A DNA stretch of 64,000 bases. Source: an uncultured Collinsella sp. GTDB lineage: Bacteria > Actinomycetota > Coriobacteriia > Coriobacteriales > Coriobacteriaceae. Location: positions 1 to 64,000 of the forward strand of contig UQZM01000003.1 of assembly GCA_900545615.1 (NCBI GenBank), in the 5' to 3' direction. The position numbers and the translations under genes were made by a program. Each line of letters begins with the position of its first letter. Positions within the stretch are counted from its first letter, which is position 1. Positions 16,862-25,391 of this stretch are shown here, piece after piece. The notes under the pieces were generated by a model. That model had not been told where the DNA came from. It ran no database searches and was given only the letters and a program-made list of their open reading frames with translations.

Positions 16862-17018
16862 TGTATCTAACTTATATGCTTACCGAACAAAGCATGTATC
16901 CAATATGACAACAAAACCGCTGGTAATTGATTACCGAAAACCTTACCAGTAAAAATTCTAAGACAAATATAGCATACAACTAGTCGACATAACCAAAACA
17001 TGTATGTAACTTGTATGC
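16862..17018. promoter_or_regulatory. Divergent control region with two matching operator candidates
   Basis: TGTATCTAACTTATATGC (16862-16879) and TGTATGTAACTTGTATGC (17001-17018) agree at 16 of 18 positions. Each contains two TGTATG-like halves 11 bp apart, about one helical turn. One lies next to the gntR1 start and the other 40 nt before the SIS gene. A weaker half, GCATGTATCCAATATG, lies near 16892. The region is strikingly AT-rich compared with the genes. Confidence 0.6.
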
Positions 17019-17057
17019 CTGTGATGAGCATCAAACGAGAAGAAAGGCTGATGCACG

Positions 17058-18050
17058 ATGACTACTCAGGAACAGGTCAAGGACGTCGTCTCCCAGGTTT
17101 TGGCTGACAAGGCGGACAAGGGCGGCATCAAGCGCGTCGTGTGGATCGGTGCCGGCGGCTCCAACGGCGGCAACTATCCTGCCCAGTACTTTATGGAGCA
17201 CGAGGCCACGCAGGTCGTGAGCTCTAGCTACACCAGCAACGAGTTCGTGCACGCCACCCCGGCCTACGTTAACGAGAACACCCTGGCCGTCGTCGTGTCC
17301 ATGCGCGGCACCAAGGAGACCATCGTCGCCGCCCAGGTCGCCAAGGACCACGGCGCCAGCACCATCGCAATCTATGTCGATGAGTCCGGCCTCACCGAGG
17401 TCTGCGACTACAAGATCCAGTATGACAGCCTGGCCGTCGACGAGTCCTGCATGGGCCGTACCAACTCCGCCGTCGTGACCATGATCGCCATGGAGCTCAC
17501 GCAGCAGACCGAGGGCTATGCCGAGTACGAGACCGCTATGGCCGCGTTCGACCTGGTCGACCCCATCTATCGCAAGGCCGTCGAGTACACCCGTCCGCTC
17601 GCTGTCAAGTGGGCCGAGCAGAACGCCGACAAGCCCTGCATCAACGTGATGGCTCAGGGTCCGCTCTTTGGTGCCGCCTACGTCTTTAGCATCTGCAACG
17701 TGCAGGAGATGCTGCAGATCGACTCCTGCACCATCAACACCTGCGACTTCTTCCACGGTCCCTTCGAGATCCTGGACAAGCGCACTTCGCTGTTCCAGCT
17801 CATCAGCGTCGGCCGCAGCCGCTGCAACGACGAGCGCGGCATCCGCTTCGTCAACCAGTACGGTGGCGAGCGCGTCTATCAGCTCGACGCCAAGGAGCTC
17901 GGCCTCAACGACATCAAGGACAGCGTGAGCGAATACTTCAACCACCTGATCTTTGCCCCGATCCTCAACAACGTGTACATGCGCGCGCTCTCTGCCGTCA
18001 CCCACAAGGACTACATGACGCGCCGCTACATGTGGAAGCTCGACTACTAG
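17058..18050 (+). CDS. SIS-domain sugar-amine 6-phosphate deglycase-like protein (SIS1)
   Basis: The 330-residue protein has two SIS domains: one from about residue 25 (VVWIGAGGSNGGNYPAQYF) and one from about residue 195. It resembles the fructoselysine-6-phosphate deglycase FrlB/GfrF family. The expected Gly-Glu before the aromatic-His-Gly-Pro signature is Cys229-Asp230 here (CDFFHGP), unlike the paralogues at 22346 and 29429. The C-terminal MTRRYMWKLDY matches the family end. It probably cleaves a phosphorylated amine-sugar adduct, or has a shifted substrate or activity. Divergent gntR1 is the likely regulator. Confidence 0.8.
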   Translation: MTTQEQVKDVVSQVLADKADKGGIKRVVWIGAGGSNGGNYPAQYFMEHEATQVVSSSYTSNEFVHATPAYVNENTLAVVVSMRGTKETIVAAQVAKDHGASTIAIYVDESGLTEVCDYKIQYDSLAVDESCMGRTNSAVVTMIAMELTQQTEGYAEYETAMAAFDLVDPIYRKAVEYTRPLAVKWAEQNADKPCINVMAQGPLFGAAYVFSICNVQEMLQIDSCTINTCDFFHGPFEILDKRTSLFQLISVGRSRCNDERGIRFVNQYGGERVYQLDAKELGLNDIKDSVSEYFNHLIFAPILNNVYMRALSAVTHKDYMTRRYMWKLDY

Positions 18051-18086
18051 GGGATAGAGCGGCCTAACAGCTCGATGTCCTCATAA

Positions 18087-18152
18087 GTTGCGGTGGAATA
18101 GTTCCTGTTTGGGGGCTTGAAGCCTCTATTTAGGAACTATTTCCCCGCAACC
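18087..18152. repeat. Long imperfect hairpin between SIS1 and the EamA gene
   Basis: GTTGCGG-T-GGAATAGTTCCT pairs with AGGAACTATTTCC-CCGCAAC around a smaller GGGGGCTT/AGCCTC hairpin. There is no U-tract, so termination would not be classical. It may be a REP-type element or an mRNA 3' end stabiliser for SIS1. Confidence 0.5.
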
Positions 18153-18213
18153 GCCAAGTAATCCGCTGAGGACGGAGGAAAACGGATCACTTTTCCGCTC
18201 GCCGATTTGTGTC

Positions 18214-18241
18214 TTGAAAAATGTATATAACGACTATAACG
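18214..18241 (+). promoter_or_regulatory. Promoter and operator of the EamA transporter gene
   Basis: A TTGAAA -35 (18214-18219) is followed by TATAACG at 18226-18232 and again at 18235-18241, a 9-bp direct repeat. The second copy coincides with the expected -10. The same 9-bp-period repeat, on the opposite strand, occurs before the PTS operon (19503) and before gntR2 (25392). Confidence 0.55.
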
Positions 18242-18281
18242 TAGTGTGAAACATATTGGAAACAATACCGAGGAGGCTGCG

Positions 18282-19364
18282 TTGAAGAAAAGCAATCTGG
18301 GCTATGTGCTGGTGCTGATCGCCGCGCTTATGTGGGGCAGCATCGGAATCTTTGTAAACGGCATCTCGGCCATGGGCGTTTCGTCCCAGAGCATGGCTGC
18401 CTTTCGCTTGTTGGTCGGAGCGCTTATCTTGGCGCCGGTCCTGATGTTTATGGGCTGCCGTCCGGGTGAGGGGTCTACCGTGGCTCAGGGTCCGCTGGCA
18501 CTGTTCAAGGCAAGCCCTAAAGAGCTTGTTCCCTGCGCGCTTGTCGGTATTGTCGGCCTGGCCGCCGCCAACACCTGCTATTACGAGTGCATGGGCGAGG
18601 TGGGCATGTCCACGGCCTCGGTGCTGCTCTATACCTCGCCGGTGTTTGGCGTCGTGCTCGGCCGCGTGCTTTATCGCGAGGACGTGACCCCCAACAAGCT
18701 CGTCGCCATTGTCTTTAACATCGTTGGCTGCGTGCTTGCAGTGACCAATGGCGACCTTTCCGGTTTTCATTTTTCGGTTTGGGGCGTCACGTCGGGCGTG
18801 ATTGCAGGCCTTTGCGGTGCGTCGCTCGCGGTGTTTAGCCGGATAGCAACCAAGACAGTCCACCCGCTGGCTGTCACGTTTTGGGGCTTTGTTTTTGGCG
18901 GTGCGGTTATGGCGGCTATCGCGGCTCCGTGGCCGGATGTCGCCGCGGCAATGTCGCCACAGCTGCTGCTGCTGTTCCTTGGCTTTGGACTCATCCCCAC
19001 AGCCGTGGCTTACATCTTATATATGCAGGGTCTGTCCATGGGGCTCGAGACGTCGAAAGTTCCCGTCGTAATGTCTTTCGAGACGGTCGTCACCGTACTG
19101 GTGGGCATTGGCATCTACGCTGAGCCCGCCGGCGCGATTAAGGTCCTGGGCATCGTGCTGGTGCTCGCGTCCATCCTGATCATGAACACCGACTTCTCCA
19201 AGCTGCGCAACAGTGTGTTTGTCGGTCATGTTGTTGAGAGCATGACCTTTAAGCCCAACGCGTGGTGGACGGAGAAATCGCAGGACATGGATCTGTTTAA
19301 GGAGCGCACCGGCATCGCGCTGGAGCCCACCGTGCAGGAAAGCCCCTGGTACTTTGTGCGATAG
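18282..19364 (+). CDS. EamA/DMT-superfamily transporter with a C-terminal tail
   Basis: A TTG start fits best because GAGGAGG lies 6 nt before it; the in-frame ATG at 18246 has none. The 360-residue protein has ten predicted membrane helices in two EamA repeats (for example VLVLIAALMWGSIGIF and LLLLFLGFGLIPTAVAYI). A soluble tail of about 60 residues (SKLRNSVFVGH...SPWYFVR) is unusual for the family. Family members mostly export amino acids or metabolites. Its promoter shares an operator motif with the PTS genes, so export of the amino-acid product or uptake of a related compound is possible. Confidence 0.85.
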   Translation: MKKSNLGYVLVLIAALMWGSIGIFVNGISAMGVSSQSMAAFRLLVGALILAPVLMFMGCRPGEGSTVAQGPLALFKASPKELVPCALVGIVGLAAANTCYYECMGEVGMSTASVLLYTSPVFGVVLGRVLYREDVTPNKLVAIVFNIVGCVLAVTNGDLSGFHFSVWGVTSGVIAGLCGASLAVFSRIATKTVHPLAVTFWGFVFGGAVMAAIAAPWPDVAAAMSPQLLLLFLGFGLIPTAVAYILYMQGLSMGLETSKVPVVMSFETVVTVLVGIGIYAEPAGAIKVLGIVLVLASILIMNTDFSKLRNSVFVGHVVESMTFKPNAWWTEKSQDMDLFKERTGIALEPTVQESPWYFVR

Positions 19365-19478
19365 AGGATTGCGCGCAGGGTCTGACCTCGGGTTATCCAG
19401 CCAGCGCGGCCTACCCAGCCCCAACGTTTCAAATACGTTAAACCCGTCAACGGTCGTTTTTCACCCGCAAACGGTCTT

Positions 19479-19530
19479 TATACTAATTAGCAATATAAGC
19501 AACGTATAAGACGTTATAATGACCATAACG
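19479..19530 (+). promoter_or_regulatory. PTS operon promoter with a 9-bp direct-repeat operator
   Basis: A TATACT -10 lies at 19479-19484. Downstream are CGTATAA (19503-19509) and CGTTATA (19512-19518), 9 bp apart. A further TAACG half lies just before the AAGGAGGAGG ribosome binding site. A repressor bound here would sit just after the transcription start. Confidence 0.6.
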
Positions 19531-19546
19531 AAAAGGAGGAGGCAAG

Positions 19547-20470
19547 ATGAATCAGATCATTCTCGCATCTCATGGCGGCCTGGCCGCAGGCGCCAAAGAC
19601 ACGCTCGAGATGGTTCTCGGCGACGTGTCGAACGTCCACGTCGTGTCGCTTGCTCGTGACGACAAGGAGCCCATCACCAATAAGGTGGACGCCATGATCG
19701 CCACGTTCAACGCCGACGACACCGTCTATGTGCTAACCGATATGCTCGGTAGCTCGGTCAACAACAACATGGTCGAGCTTTCCAAGAACGGCACGAAGTT
19801 CACGGTTGTCAGCGGTTTCAACATTCCGCTGGCGCTCACGCTCGCTATGAGCCCCGTCCCCGTCAAGGGCGCCGAGCTCGCGGCCCTCATCAACGAGGCC
19901 CGCACCGGTCTGACCAACCCCAACGCACCGGTCGAGGCTGCCGCGGCTCCCGCCAAGAAGGCTAAGGCGCCCCGTCACAGCTCCGGTCCCGCCAAGATCG
20001 TCCTTGCACGTCTTGACTACCGTCTGCTGCACGGCCAGGTCGTCTTTACCTGGACCACCAAGGTTCAGGCCGAGCGCATCATCGTCGTCGACAACGCTGC
20101 CGCCAACGATGACATCAAGAAGGGCGCTCTTAAGCTGGCCAAGCCCCAGGGCGTGCGCCTGAACGTCTTCACCGTCGAGCGTGCCCTCGCCAAGATGGAC
20201 AAGCTCAACACCCTCGGCGAGCGCGTTATGTTCGTCTTTGGCAACACTGCCGAGATGCTGCAGTTCTGCCAGGGCTACAAGCTCGACGCCATCAACCTGG
20301 GCGCCACCGCCAACCACGACGGTGCCGATCAGGTCGGCGGCAAGGACAGCTCCGTCTTCCTCGATGCCACCCAGAAGGCCGATATCAACCAGCTGCTCGA
20401 CATGGGCATCAAGCTCTACGTCCAGCAGACCCCCACGTATCAGAGCGTCGACATCGACGCCAAGCTGTAA
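19547..20470 (+). CDS. PTS mannose-family EIIAB fusion
   Basis: The 307-residue protein joins an EIIA domain (residues 1-120, phospho-acceptor His9 in ASHGGLA) to an EIIB domain (from residue 148, phospho-acceptor His162 in YRLLHGQV). An Ala/Lys/Pro-rich linker separates them. EIIA takes phosphate from HPr and EIIB passes it to the incoming substrate. It opens an EIIAB-EIIC-EIID-SIS2 operon, an arrangement comparable to the Salmonella gfr glucoselysine/fructoselysine genes. The substrate assignment is inferred from the SIS genes. Confidence 0.93.
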   Translation: MNQIILASHGGLAAGAKDTLEMVLGDVSNVHVVSLARDDKEPITNKVDAMIATFNADDTVYVLTDMLGSSVNNNMVELSKNGTKFTVVSGFNIPLALTLAMSPVPVKGAELAALINEARTGLTNPNAPVEAAAAPAKKAKAPRHSSGPAKIVLARLDYRLLHGQVVFTWTTKVQAERIIVVDNAAANDDIKKGALKLAKPQGVRLNVFTVERALAKMDKLNTLGERVMFVFGNTAEMLQFCQGYKLDAINLGATANHDGADQVGGKDSSVFLDATQKADINQLLDMGIKLYVQQTPTYQSVDIDAKL

Positions 20471-20506
20471 TCAACCAGGCTTTTGCCTGACTGAAAGGAG
20501 AAGGGT

Positions 20507-21301
20507 ATGAATACGTTCATCAGTGCGGTGCTCGTCGGCCTCGTCGGCGTGTTCTGCATGTGGGACTCCCGCCTGCTCGGTCGTCTTAACTTCGAGCAGC
20601 CCCTCGTTGGCGCTACGCTCGTCGGTCTGCTGCTGGGCGATGTGCCCACCGGCCTTGCCGTCGGTGCCGCCGTCGAGCTCGTGTCCATGGGCCTGGTGCA
20701 GGTCGGCGCCGCCGTTCCGCCCGATATGGTCCTGGGCGGCATCGTGGCCGCTGCCTTCGCGTGCCTGACCGATGCTTCCGCCGAGACCGCCATGACGATC
20801 GCCATCCCGGTCGCCGTCCTGGGTCAGCTCCTCGGCATCGTGTTCCGTTCCATCATCGCCGCCCTCACCCATGTGGCAGATAGCGCGATCGATAACGGAA
20901 AGTTCAAGACCGCCTACCGCATGCACATCTGCGCCGGCTCCGGTCTGTACGCCGTCATGTACTTCCTGCCGATCTTCCTCGCCGTCTTTGTTGGCACCGA
21001 CCTGGTTCAGGCCATCGTCAACATGGTTCCCGAGTGGCTGTCCACTGGTCTTAACGTTTCGACCAAGATCATGACCGCCTACGGCTTGGCCCTGCTGCTC
21101 ACCATGATGATCAAGAAGGGTATGACTCCGTTCCTGTTCATCGGTTTCCTGCTCGCCGCTTACCTCAACCTGTCCGTCATCGCGGTCGCTCTGATCGGTG
21201 TGTGCCTGGCTGTCGTCTTCATGGGCTTCAAGTTCAATGGTTCCCATGCAGCCGCCGGTGTCGATTCCGACTACGATCCGCTCGAAGACGACGAAGACTA
21301 A
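20507..21301 (+). CDS. PTS mannose-family EIIC permease
   Basis: The 264-residue integral membrane protein starts MNTFISAVLVGLVGVFC and contains the EIIC signature region VGLLLGDVPTGLAVGAAVELV. It ends in an acidic tail (DYDPLEDDED). With EIID it forms the membrane channel for substrate uptake. It lies 36 nt after EIIAB and 13 nt before EIID, so it is surely co-transcribed. A GAAAGGAGAAGG ribosome binding site precedes the ATG. Confidence 0.93.
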   Translation: MNTFISAVLVGLVGVFCMWDSRLLGRLNFEQPLVGATLVGLLLGDVPTGLAVGAAVELVSMGLVQVGAAVPPDMVLGGIVAAAFACLTDASAETAMTIAIPVAVLGQLLGIVFRSIIAALTHVADSAIDNGKFKTAYRMHICAGSGLYAVMYFLPIFLAVFVGTDLVQAIVNMVPEWLSTGLNVSTKIMTAYGLALLLTMMIKKGMTPFLFIGFLLAAYLNLSVIAVALIGVCLAVVFMGFKFNGSHAAAGVDSDYDPLEDDED

Positions 21302-21314
21302 GGAGGAACACACT

Positions 21315-22148
21315 ATGGCAACCGCAACCAAGGACGTGTCCCTGAACAAGAAGGTCAGCCAGTTCTTCTGGCGCTCCTGGGCCATCCAGGCCTCTTGGAA
21401 CTACGAGCGTCAGATGAACATGGGCTTCCTCTACGGCATGGTTCCCACGCTCGATCGCCTCTATCCGGACGAGTCCGACCCCAAGCAGCTCGCTGCTAAG
21501 AAAGAGGCTTACCACCGTCACATGGCGTTCTACAACTGCACCCCGCAGACGAGCGCTTTCATCCTGGGTCTCTCCGCTTCCATGGAGGAGGAGTACGCCA
21601 AGGATCCCGAGAACTTCGATCCCGATTCGATTAACGCGGTCAAGACCTCCCTCATGGGTCCGCTTTCCGGCATCGGTGACTCCTTCTTCCAGGGCACCAT
21701 CCGCGTTATCGCCTTTGGCCTGGGCGTTCAGCTGGCTCAGCAGGGCTCCATCATGGGCCCGATCCTGGCCATGCTCATTTCCATCGTGCCCTCCGTGCTG
21801 ATCACTTGGTTCGCAGCCAAGATGGGCTATCAGGGCGGTCACGAGTACCTGAGCAAGCTTCAGGGCGGCGACCTCATGGAGAAGCTCATGTATGTCTGCG
21901 GCATCGTGGGTCTTATGTCCGTGGGCGGCATGATCGCTACGCTGATCGGCGCCACCACCCCGCTGCAGTTCGCTGAGGGCACCGTCGTTATCCAGGACAT
22001 CCTGGACGGCATGATGCCCCAGATGATCTCCCTTGGCCTCACCGGCCTTATGTACTGGCTCATCAAGAAGAACGTCAACACCGGTTGGCTTCTCGTGATC
22101 GCCATCGTGGGCGGCATCGCCCTCTCCGCGGCCGGCATCCTGGCCTAG
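21315..22148 (+). CDS. PTS mannose-family EIID
   Basis: The 277-residue protein has a soluble N-terminal part including WRSWAIQASWNYERQMNMGF and a D-subunit signature (SLMGPLSGIGDSFFQGT), then C-terminal membrane helices. EIID is unique to the mannose-fructose-sorbose PTS family. AGGAGG just after the EIIC stop selects the ATG at 21315; in-frame upstream codons overlap the end of EIIC. Confidence 0.94.
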   Translation: MATATKDVSLNKKVSQFFWRSWAIQASWNYERQMNMGFLYGMVPTLDRLYPDESDPKQLAAKKEAYHRHMAFYNCTPQTSAFILGLSASMEEEYAKDPENFDPDSINAVKTSLMGPLSGIGDSFFQGTIRVIAFGLGVQLAQQGSIMGPILAMLISIVPSVLITWFAAKMGYQGGHEYLSKLQGGDLMEKLMYVCGIVGLMSVGGMIATLIGATTPLQFAEGTVVIQDILDGMMPQMISLGLTGLMYWLIKKNVNTGWLLVIAIVGGIALSAAGILA

Positions 22149-22182
22149 CCGCGACCAAGCGTCCAACCGCTTTCCCCCGGGG

Positions 22183-22253
22183 GCCTGCCTGGCATCCCAT
22201 ACCCCAGGCAGGCTTCCATCCCTATACGTGACAAAGGGCAGTCCCTTTGTCAC
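22183..22253 (+). promoter_or_regulatory. Two hairpins between EIID and SIS2
   Basis: GCCTGCCTGG/CCAGGCAGGC (22183-22213) is followed by a perfect 11-bp hairpin GTGACAAAGGG-CAGT-CCCTTTGTCAC (22228-22253). Neither has a U-tract. No promoter is obvious before SIS2, so these may be mRNA processing or stability elements that set the ratio of PTS to deglycase. The second resembles widespread REP-like hairpins. Confidence 0.5.
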
Positions 22254-22345
22254 ATCCTCAACGGGCCGGCGACTCGGTCCAAATCACGGTAACCCTGCGT
22301 GCGCCCGGCAATGTGGCGCCGCAAAAATCGAAAGGAATGTGTCAG

Positions 22346-23329
22346 ATGTACGAGATCGACCTTAACCTCCCTAAGCAGATCGTCGCTGACGTCCTGTCCA
22401 ACCACGAGATCCACAGCGTCGCCTTCGTCGGCTGCGGTGCTTCCATGTCCGACCTGTACCCCGCCAAGTACTTCCTGGCCAACAACACGGACAAGCTGAA
22501 CGTTCAGATCTTCACCGCTAACGAGTTCAACTACGACACGCCCTCCTGGGTCAACGAGCACACCTTCGTGATCACCTGCTCCCTCGGTGGCTCCACGCCC
22601 GAGACCGTCGAGGCCAACAAGACCGCCAAGAAGCACAACTGCCCGGTCGTCTCCCTCACCAACAAGGCTGGCTCCGCTCTGACCGTCGACGCCGACCACG
22701 TCATCGTCCACGGCTTCCACGCCAACTACGCTGCCAAGTGCGAGAAGCCCGGCTACGCCATCGCTCTTGCTCTCGAGATCCTTCAGCAGACCGAGGGCTA
22801 TGACCACTACGAGGACATGATCACCGGTCTCACCAACATCTTCGATCTCTGCGAGAACGCCGCTCAGCACTGCAAGAAGCTCGCCAAGAAGTTCGCCGAG
22901 GACTTCAAGGACGACAAGATGATCTACTTCATGGCTTCCGGTGCCTCCGAGAAGATGGCTTATTCTCACGCCGCCTTCCTGTTCACCGAGATGCAGTGGA
23001 TCGACGCCGCCGCCTACAACACCGGCGAGTACTTCCACGGCCCGTTCGAGGTTTCCACCGAGGGTAAGCCCTACGTCTTCTTCATGTCCGATGGCGCCAC
23101 CCGTCCGATGGACGCCCGCGCCCTCACCTTCCTTGAGCGCATGGGCGCCAAGGTCGCTCTGATCGACTCCAAGGACTACGGCCTGGCTGACGCCGTGCCC
23201 GCGAGCGTCATCACCTACTTCAACCCGCTGCTGCACCTCGCCGTTATGCGCGAGTACGGCAACCAGATCGCCGAGGCCCGTCAGCACCCGCTGACCATGC
23301 GTCGCTACATGTGGAAGCTTTCCTACTAA
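22346..23329 (+). CDS. SIS-domain fructoselysine-6-phosphate deglycase-like protein (SIS2)
   Basis: The 327-residue protein has two SIS domains (from residue 25, AFVGCGASMSDLYPAKYF, and from about residue 193). The family signature TGEYFHGPFEV has Glu228 before the His-Gly-Pro, and the end is LTMRRYMWKLSY. FrlB/GfrF-type enzymes cleave a 6-phosphorylated Amadori product to amino acid plus glucose 6-phosphate. It follows the PTS genes and is probably the enzyme acting on their product. GAAAGGA touches an ATG at 22337, so the ATG at 22346 with normal spacing is preferred. Confidence 0.85.
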   Translation: MYEIDLNLPKQIVADVLSNHEIHSVAFVGCGASMSDLYPAKYFLANNTDKLNVQIFTANEFNYDTPSWVNEHTFVITCSLGGSTPETVEANKTAKKHNCPVVSLTNKAGSALTVDADHVIVHGFHANYAAKCEKPGYAIALALEILQQTEGYDHYEDMITGLTNIFDLCENAAQHCKKLAKKFAEDFKDDKMIYFMASGASEKMAYSHAAFLFTEMQWIDAAAYNTGEYFHGPFEVSTEGKPYVFFMSDGATRPMDARALTFLERMGAKVALIDSKDYGLADAVPASVITYFNPLLHLAVMREYGNQIAEARQHPLTMRRYMWKLSY

Positions 23330-23427
23330 TCACAAGTAAGTAGACCTTACGGGTTGATTGAAAGGGGATGGGGTTTGCGCCCCGTCCCCTTTTTGCTTTG
23401 GGGGCGTGTCTGTCGAGTCATAAAACC

Positions 23428-23471
23428 CCAGATAAAACCTACCAAAATAAACCTGTCCCTTTCGGCAGGTG
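23428..23471 (+). repeat. Repeat family D, copy 1
   Basis: The element starts CCAGATAAAACCTACC, continues AAAATAAACCTGTCCC and ends in a GGCAGGTGGG that partly pairs back. Its 3' end touches the ribosome binding site of the HAD gene. Related copies are at 25301 (+) and 33547 (-). Confidence 0.7.
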
Positions 23472-23484
23472 GGAGGAGATGCGT

Positions 23485-24114
23485 ATGATCAAGGCAGTGC
23501 TGTTTGACATGGACGGCGTACTGGTCGATACCGAGTGGTTCTACAATCGTCGCCGCGTGGCGTTTATGGAGGAGAAGGGCTTCCACTTTGACGAGATCCC
23601 CGATCTTTCGGGGTCTAACGAGCCCGCCATTTGGAAGGCGCTGGTGCCCGACGATATTGAGCTGCGCGAGCGCCTGCGCGTGGAGTACAAGCAGGTCTAC
23701 AGCCCGGACCACCCCGTTCCGTATGCCGAGCTGCTCAACGAGCAGACGGAGCCGGTGATGCGTGAGCTGCACGAGCGCGGCGTGAAGTGCGCCATCGCGA
23801 GCTCGTCCTATCGCGAGTTGATTGACGAGCTGGTGGAGATTGCCGGTATCGCTGACGTGCTGGACTACACCATCAGTGGTCACGAGTGCAGTGCGTTTAA
23901 GCCCGACCCCGAGATCTACCTGCGTGCCATGGAGGCGCTGGGGGTGGAGCCTGCCGAGTGCCTGGTTATCGAGGACTCGCCTTTGGGCATCGAGGCCGGC
24001 AAACGCTCCGGCGCCCGCGTCCTGGCGTTGCGTCCGCACGAGGGCGTCAACCTGGACCAGTCCGCCGCCGACGTTGTCATCGACAACCTGACCGACATCC
24101 TATCTGCCATCTAG
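23485..24114 (+). CDS. HAD-superfamily phosphatase (beta-phosphoglucomutase-like)
   Basis: The 209-residue protein has FDMDGVLVDTEWF with the nucleophile and acid/base Asp pair, SSSYRE for the Ser/Thr motif, a Lys in FKPDPEIY and EDSPLGIEA for the metal-binding acids. These mark HAD subfamily IA sugar-phosphate phosphatases and phosphomutases. Its place downstream of SIS2 suggests action on a sugar phosphate from the pathway, but that is inference. GGGAGGAG precedes the ATG at 23485; the ATG at 23479 is too close to it. Confidence 0.88.
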   Translation: MIKAVLFDMDGVLVDTEWFYNRRRVAFMEEKGFHFDEIPDLSGSNEPAIWKALVPDDIELRERLRVEYKQVYSPDHPVPYAELLNEQTEPVMRELHERGVKCAIASSSYRELIDELVEIAGIADVLDYTISGHECSAFKPDPEIYLRAMEALGVEPAECLVIEDSPLGIEAGKRSGARVLALRPHEGVNLDQSAADVVIDNLTDILSAI

Positions 24115-24120
24115 CAGCAA

Positions 24121-24156
24121 AACCACCACGAAGGTGCCTGTCCCCTTTGTGGTGGT
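24121..24156 (+). terminator. Hairpin after the HAD gene (family E)
   Basis: ACCACCACGAAGG pairs with CCCTTTGTGGTGGT (one mismatch) around TGCCTGT, nearly the same as the hairpin at 16081. It has no U-tract on the + strand, so termination may be incomplete. Confidence 0.55.
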
Positions 24157-24213
24157 CCATGCTACAATCGCGGGCACGCCCCACAACTATATCTGCCTTC
24201 GAAAGGAGCCTAC

Positions 24214-25221
24214 GTGGCGAACGCCATCGATCAGCTCACGGACCGCGTGCTCGTGCTCGGCCGCCTTACCATCGTCCGCCGCGCCATCACCGCCGTAGCG
24301 GTCACAATTTCGGCCGTTCTCCAGACATTCCTGATCCAGGCGTTCATTCGGCCCGCCGACCTGCTTCCGAGCGGTCTCACCGGCGTCGCGGTCCTGCTCG
24401 ATCGCGTTACCTCGCTTGGCGGCGTCCATATCGACATCTCGCTCGGTATGCTTGCGCTCAACATCCCCGTGGCGCTCCTATGCTGGAGCGGCATTAGCAA
24501 GCGCTTCGTCATCTTCTCGATGATGCAGGTTGTGCTCTCGTCGTTGTTCCTCAACATCTTTCACTTTGCCCCGTTTTTGGGCGACAAGATCATGCTCATC
24601 ATTTTTGGCGGCGTGGTCTCGGGTCTGGGCGCTGCCATCGCGCTAAAGTCCGGCGCATCCACCGGCGGCACCGACTTTATCGCGCTGTGGGTCTCCAACC
24701 ACACGGGCAAGACTATCTGGGGCGTCATCTTTGGTTTCAACTGCTTTATCCTGGCGATCTTTGGCTTTATGTTTGGCTGGGACAAGGCAGCGTATTCCAT
24801 CGTGTTCCAGTTTATTTCGACCAAGACCATCGACAGTTTCTATCGCCGCTACGATCGCGTGACGCTGCAGATCACGACGCGCAAGGCAGACGAGGTCATG
24901 ACCGCCTATGTTGACCATTTTCAGCACGGCATTAGCTGCGCCGAGGTCATCGGCGGATACAGCCGCGAAAAGATGTACCTGCTGCACGCCGTTGTCTCGA
25001 CCTACGAGAGTCAGGACATTATCAAGCTGGTGTGCGACATTGATCCCGGCGCCGTGATCAATGTGTTCCACACGCTCAACTTTGTGGGCGGCTGGTGGGG
25101 CGGTCATGTCGACGAGCCCATGCCCACGGCCGTACCCGATCCCGACAAGCCCGCGCGCATGGCCAGCAGGCAGGCGCGCCTCATCGAGCAGGACAGCCTG
25201 CAGCAGGACGACGGCAAGTAG
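24214..25221 (+). CDS. YitT-family membrane protein
   Basis: A GTG start is fixed by GAAAGGAG 6 nt upstream. The 335-residue protein has five or six N-terminal membrane helices (LIQAFIRPADLLPSGLTGVA and GASTGGTDFIALWV are typical YitT stretches). A cytoplasmic DUF2179 domain follows (about residues 220-290) with VTLQITTRKADEV. A 25-residue charged tail ends the protein. Its function in bacteria is not established; a transport role is usually assumed. TACAAT at 24163-24168 may be its -10. Confidence 0.88.
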   Translation: MANAIDQLTDRVLVLGRLTIVRRAITAVAVTISAVLQTFLIQAFIRPADLLPSGLTGVAVLLDRVTSLGGVHIDISLGMLALNIPVALLCWSGISKRFVIFSMMQVVLSSLFLNIFHFAPFLGDKIMLIIFGGVVSGLGAAIALKSGASTGGTDFIALWVSNHTGKTIWGVIFGFNCFILAIFGFMFGWDKAAYSIVFQFISTKTIDSFYRRYDRVTLQITTRKADEVMTAYVDHFQHGISCAEVIGGYSREKMYLLHAVVSTYESQDIIKLVCDIDPGAVINVFHTLNFVGGWWGGHVDEPMPTAVPDPDKPARMASRQARLIEQDSLQQDDGK

Positions 25222-25263
25222 GGTTGTGGCATTTTGCCGGTCAAGCGCAGCCCATCCGTATGA

Positions 25264-25302
25264 GCCACTCGAAAGCCTCGCTGCTTTCGAGTGGCTTTCG
25301 TT
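25264..25302 (+). terminator. Terminator after the YitT gene
   Basis: GCCACTCGAAAGC pairs perfectly with GCTTTCGAGTGGC around CTCGCT, followed by TTTCGTTT. Confidence 0.8.
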
Positions 25303-25349
25303 TGCCCAGATAAAACCTACCAAAATGAAGCTGTCGCTTTTTGGTAGGG
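25301..25349 (+). repeat. Repeat family D, copy 2
   Basis: TTTGCCCAGATAAAACC, then CTACCAAAATGAAGCTGTCG and CTTTTTGGTAGGGAGGG. Here CCTACCAAAA and TTTTTGGTAGG pair cleanly. It starts at the end of the YitT terminator and lies about 90 nt before gntR2. Confidence 0.7.
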
Positions 25350-25391
25350 AGGGTGTATCGTTTTATCAATATGAGGTAACATGAAACTAGA

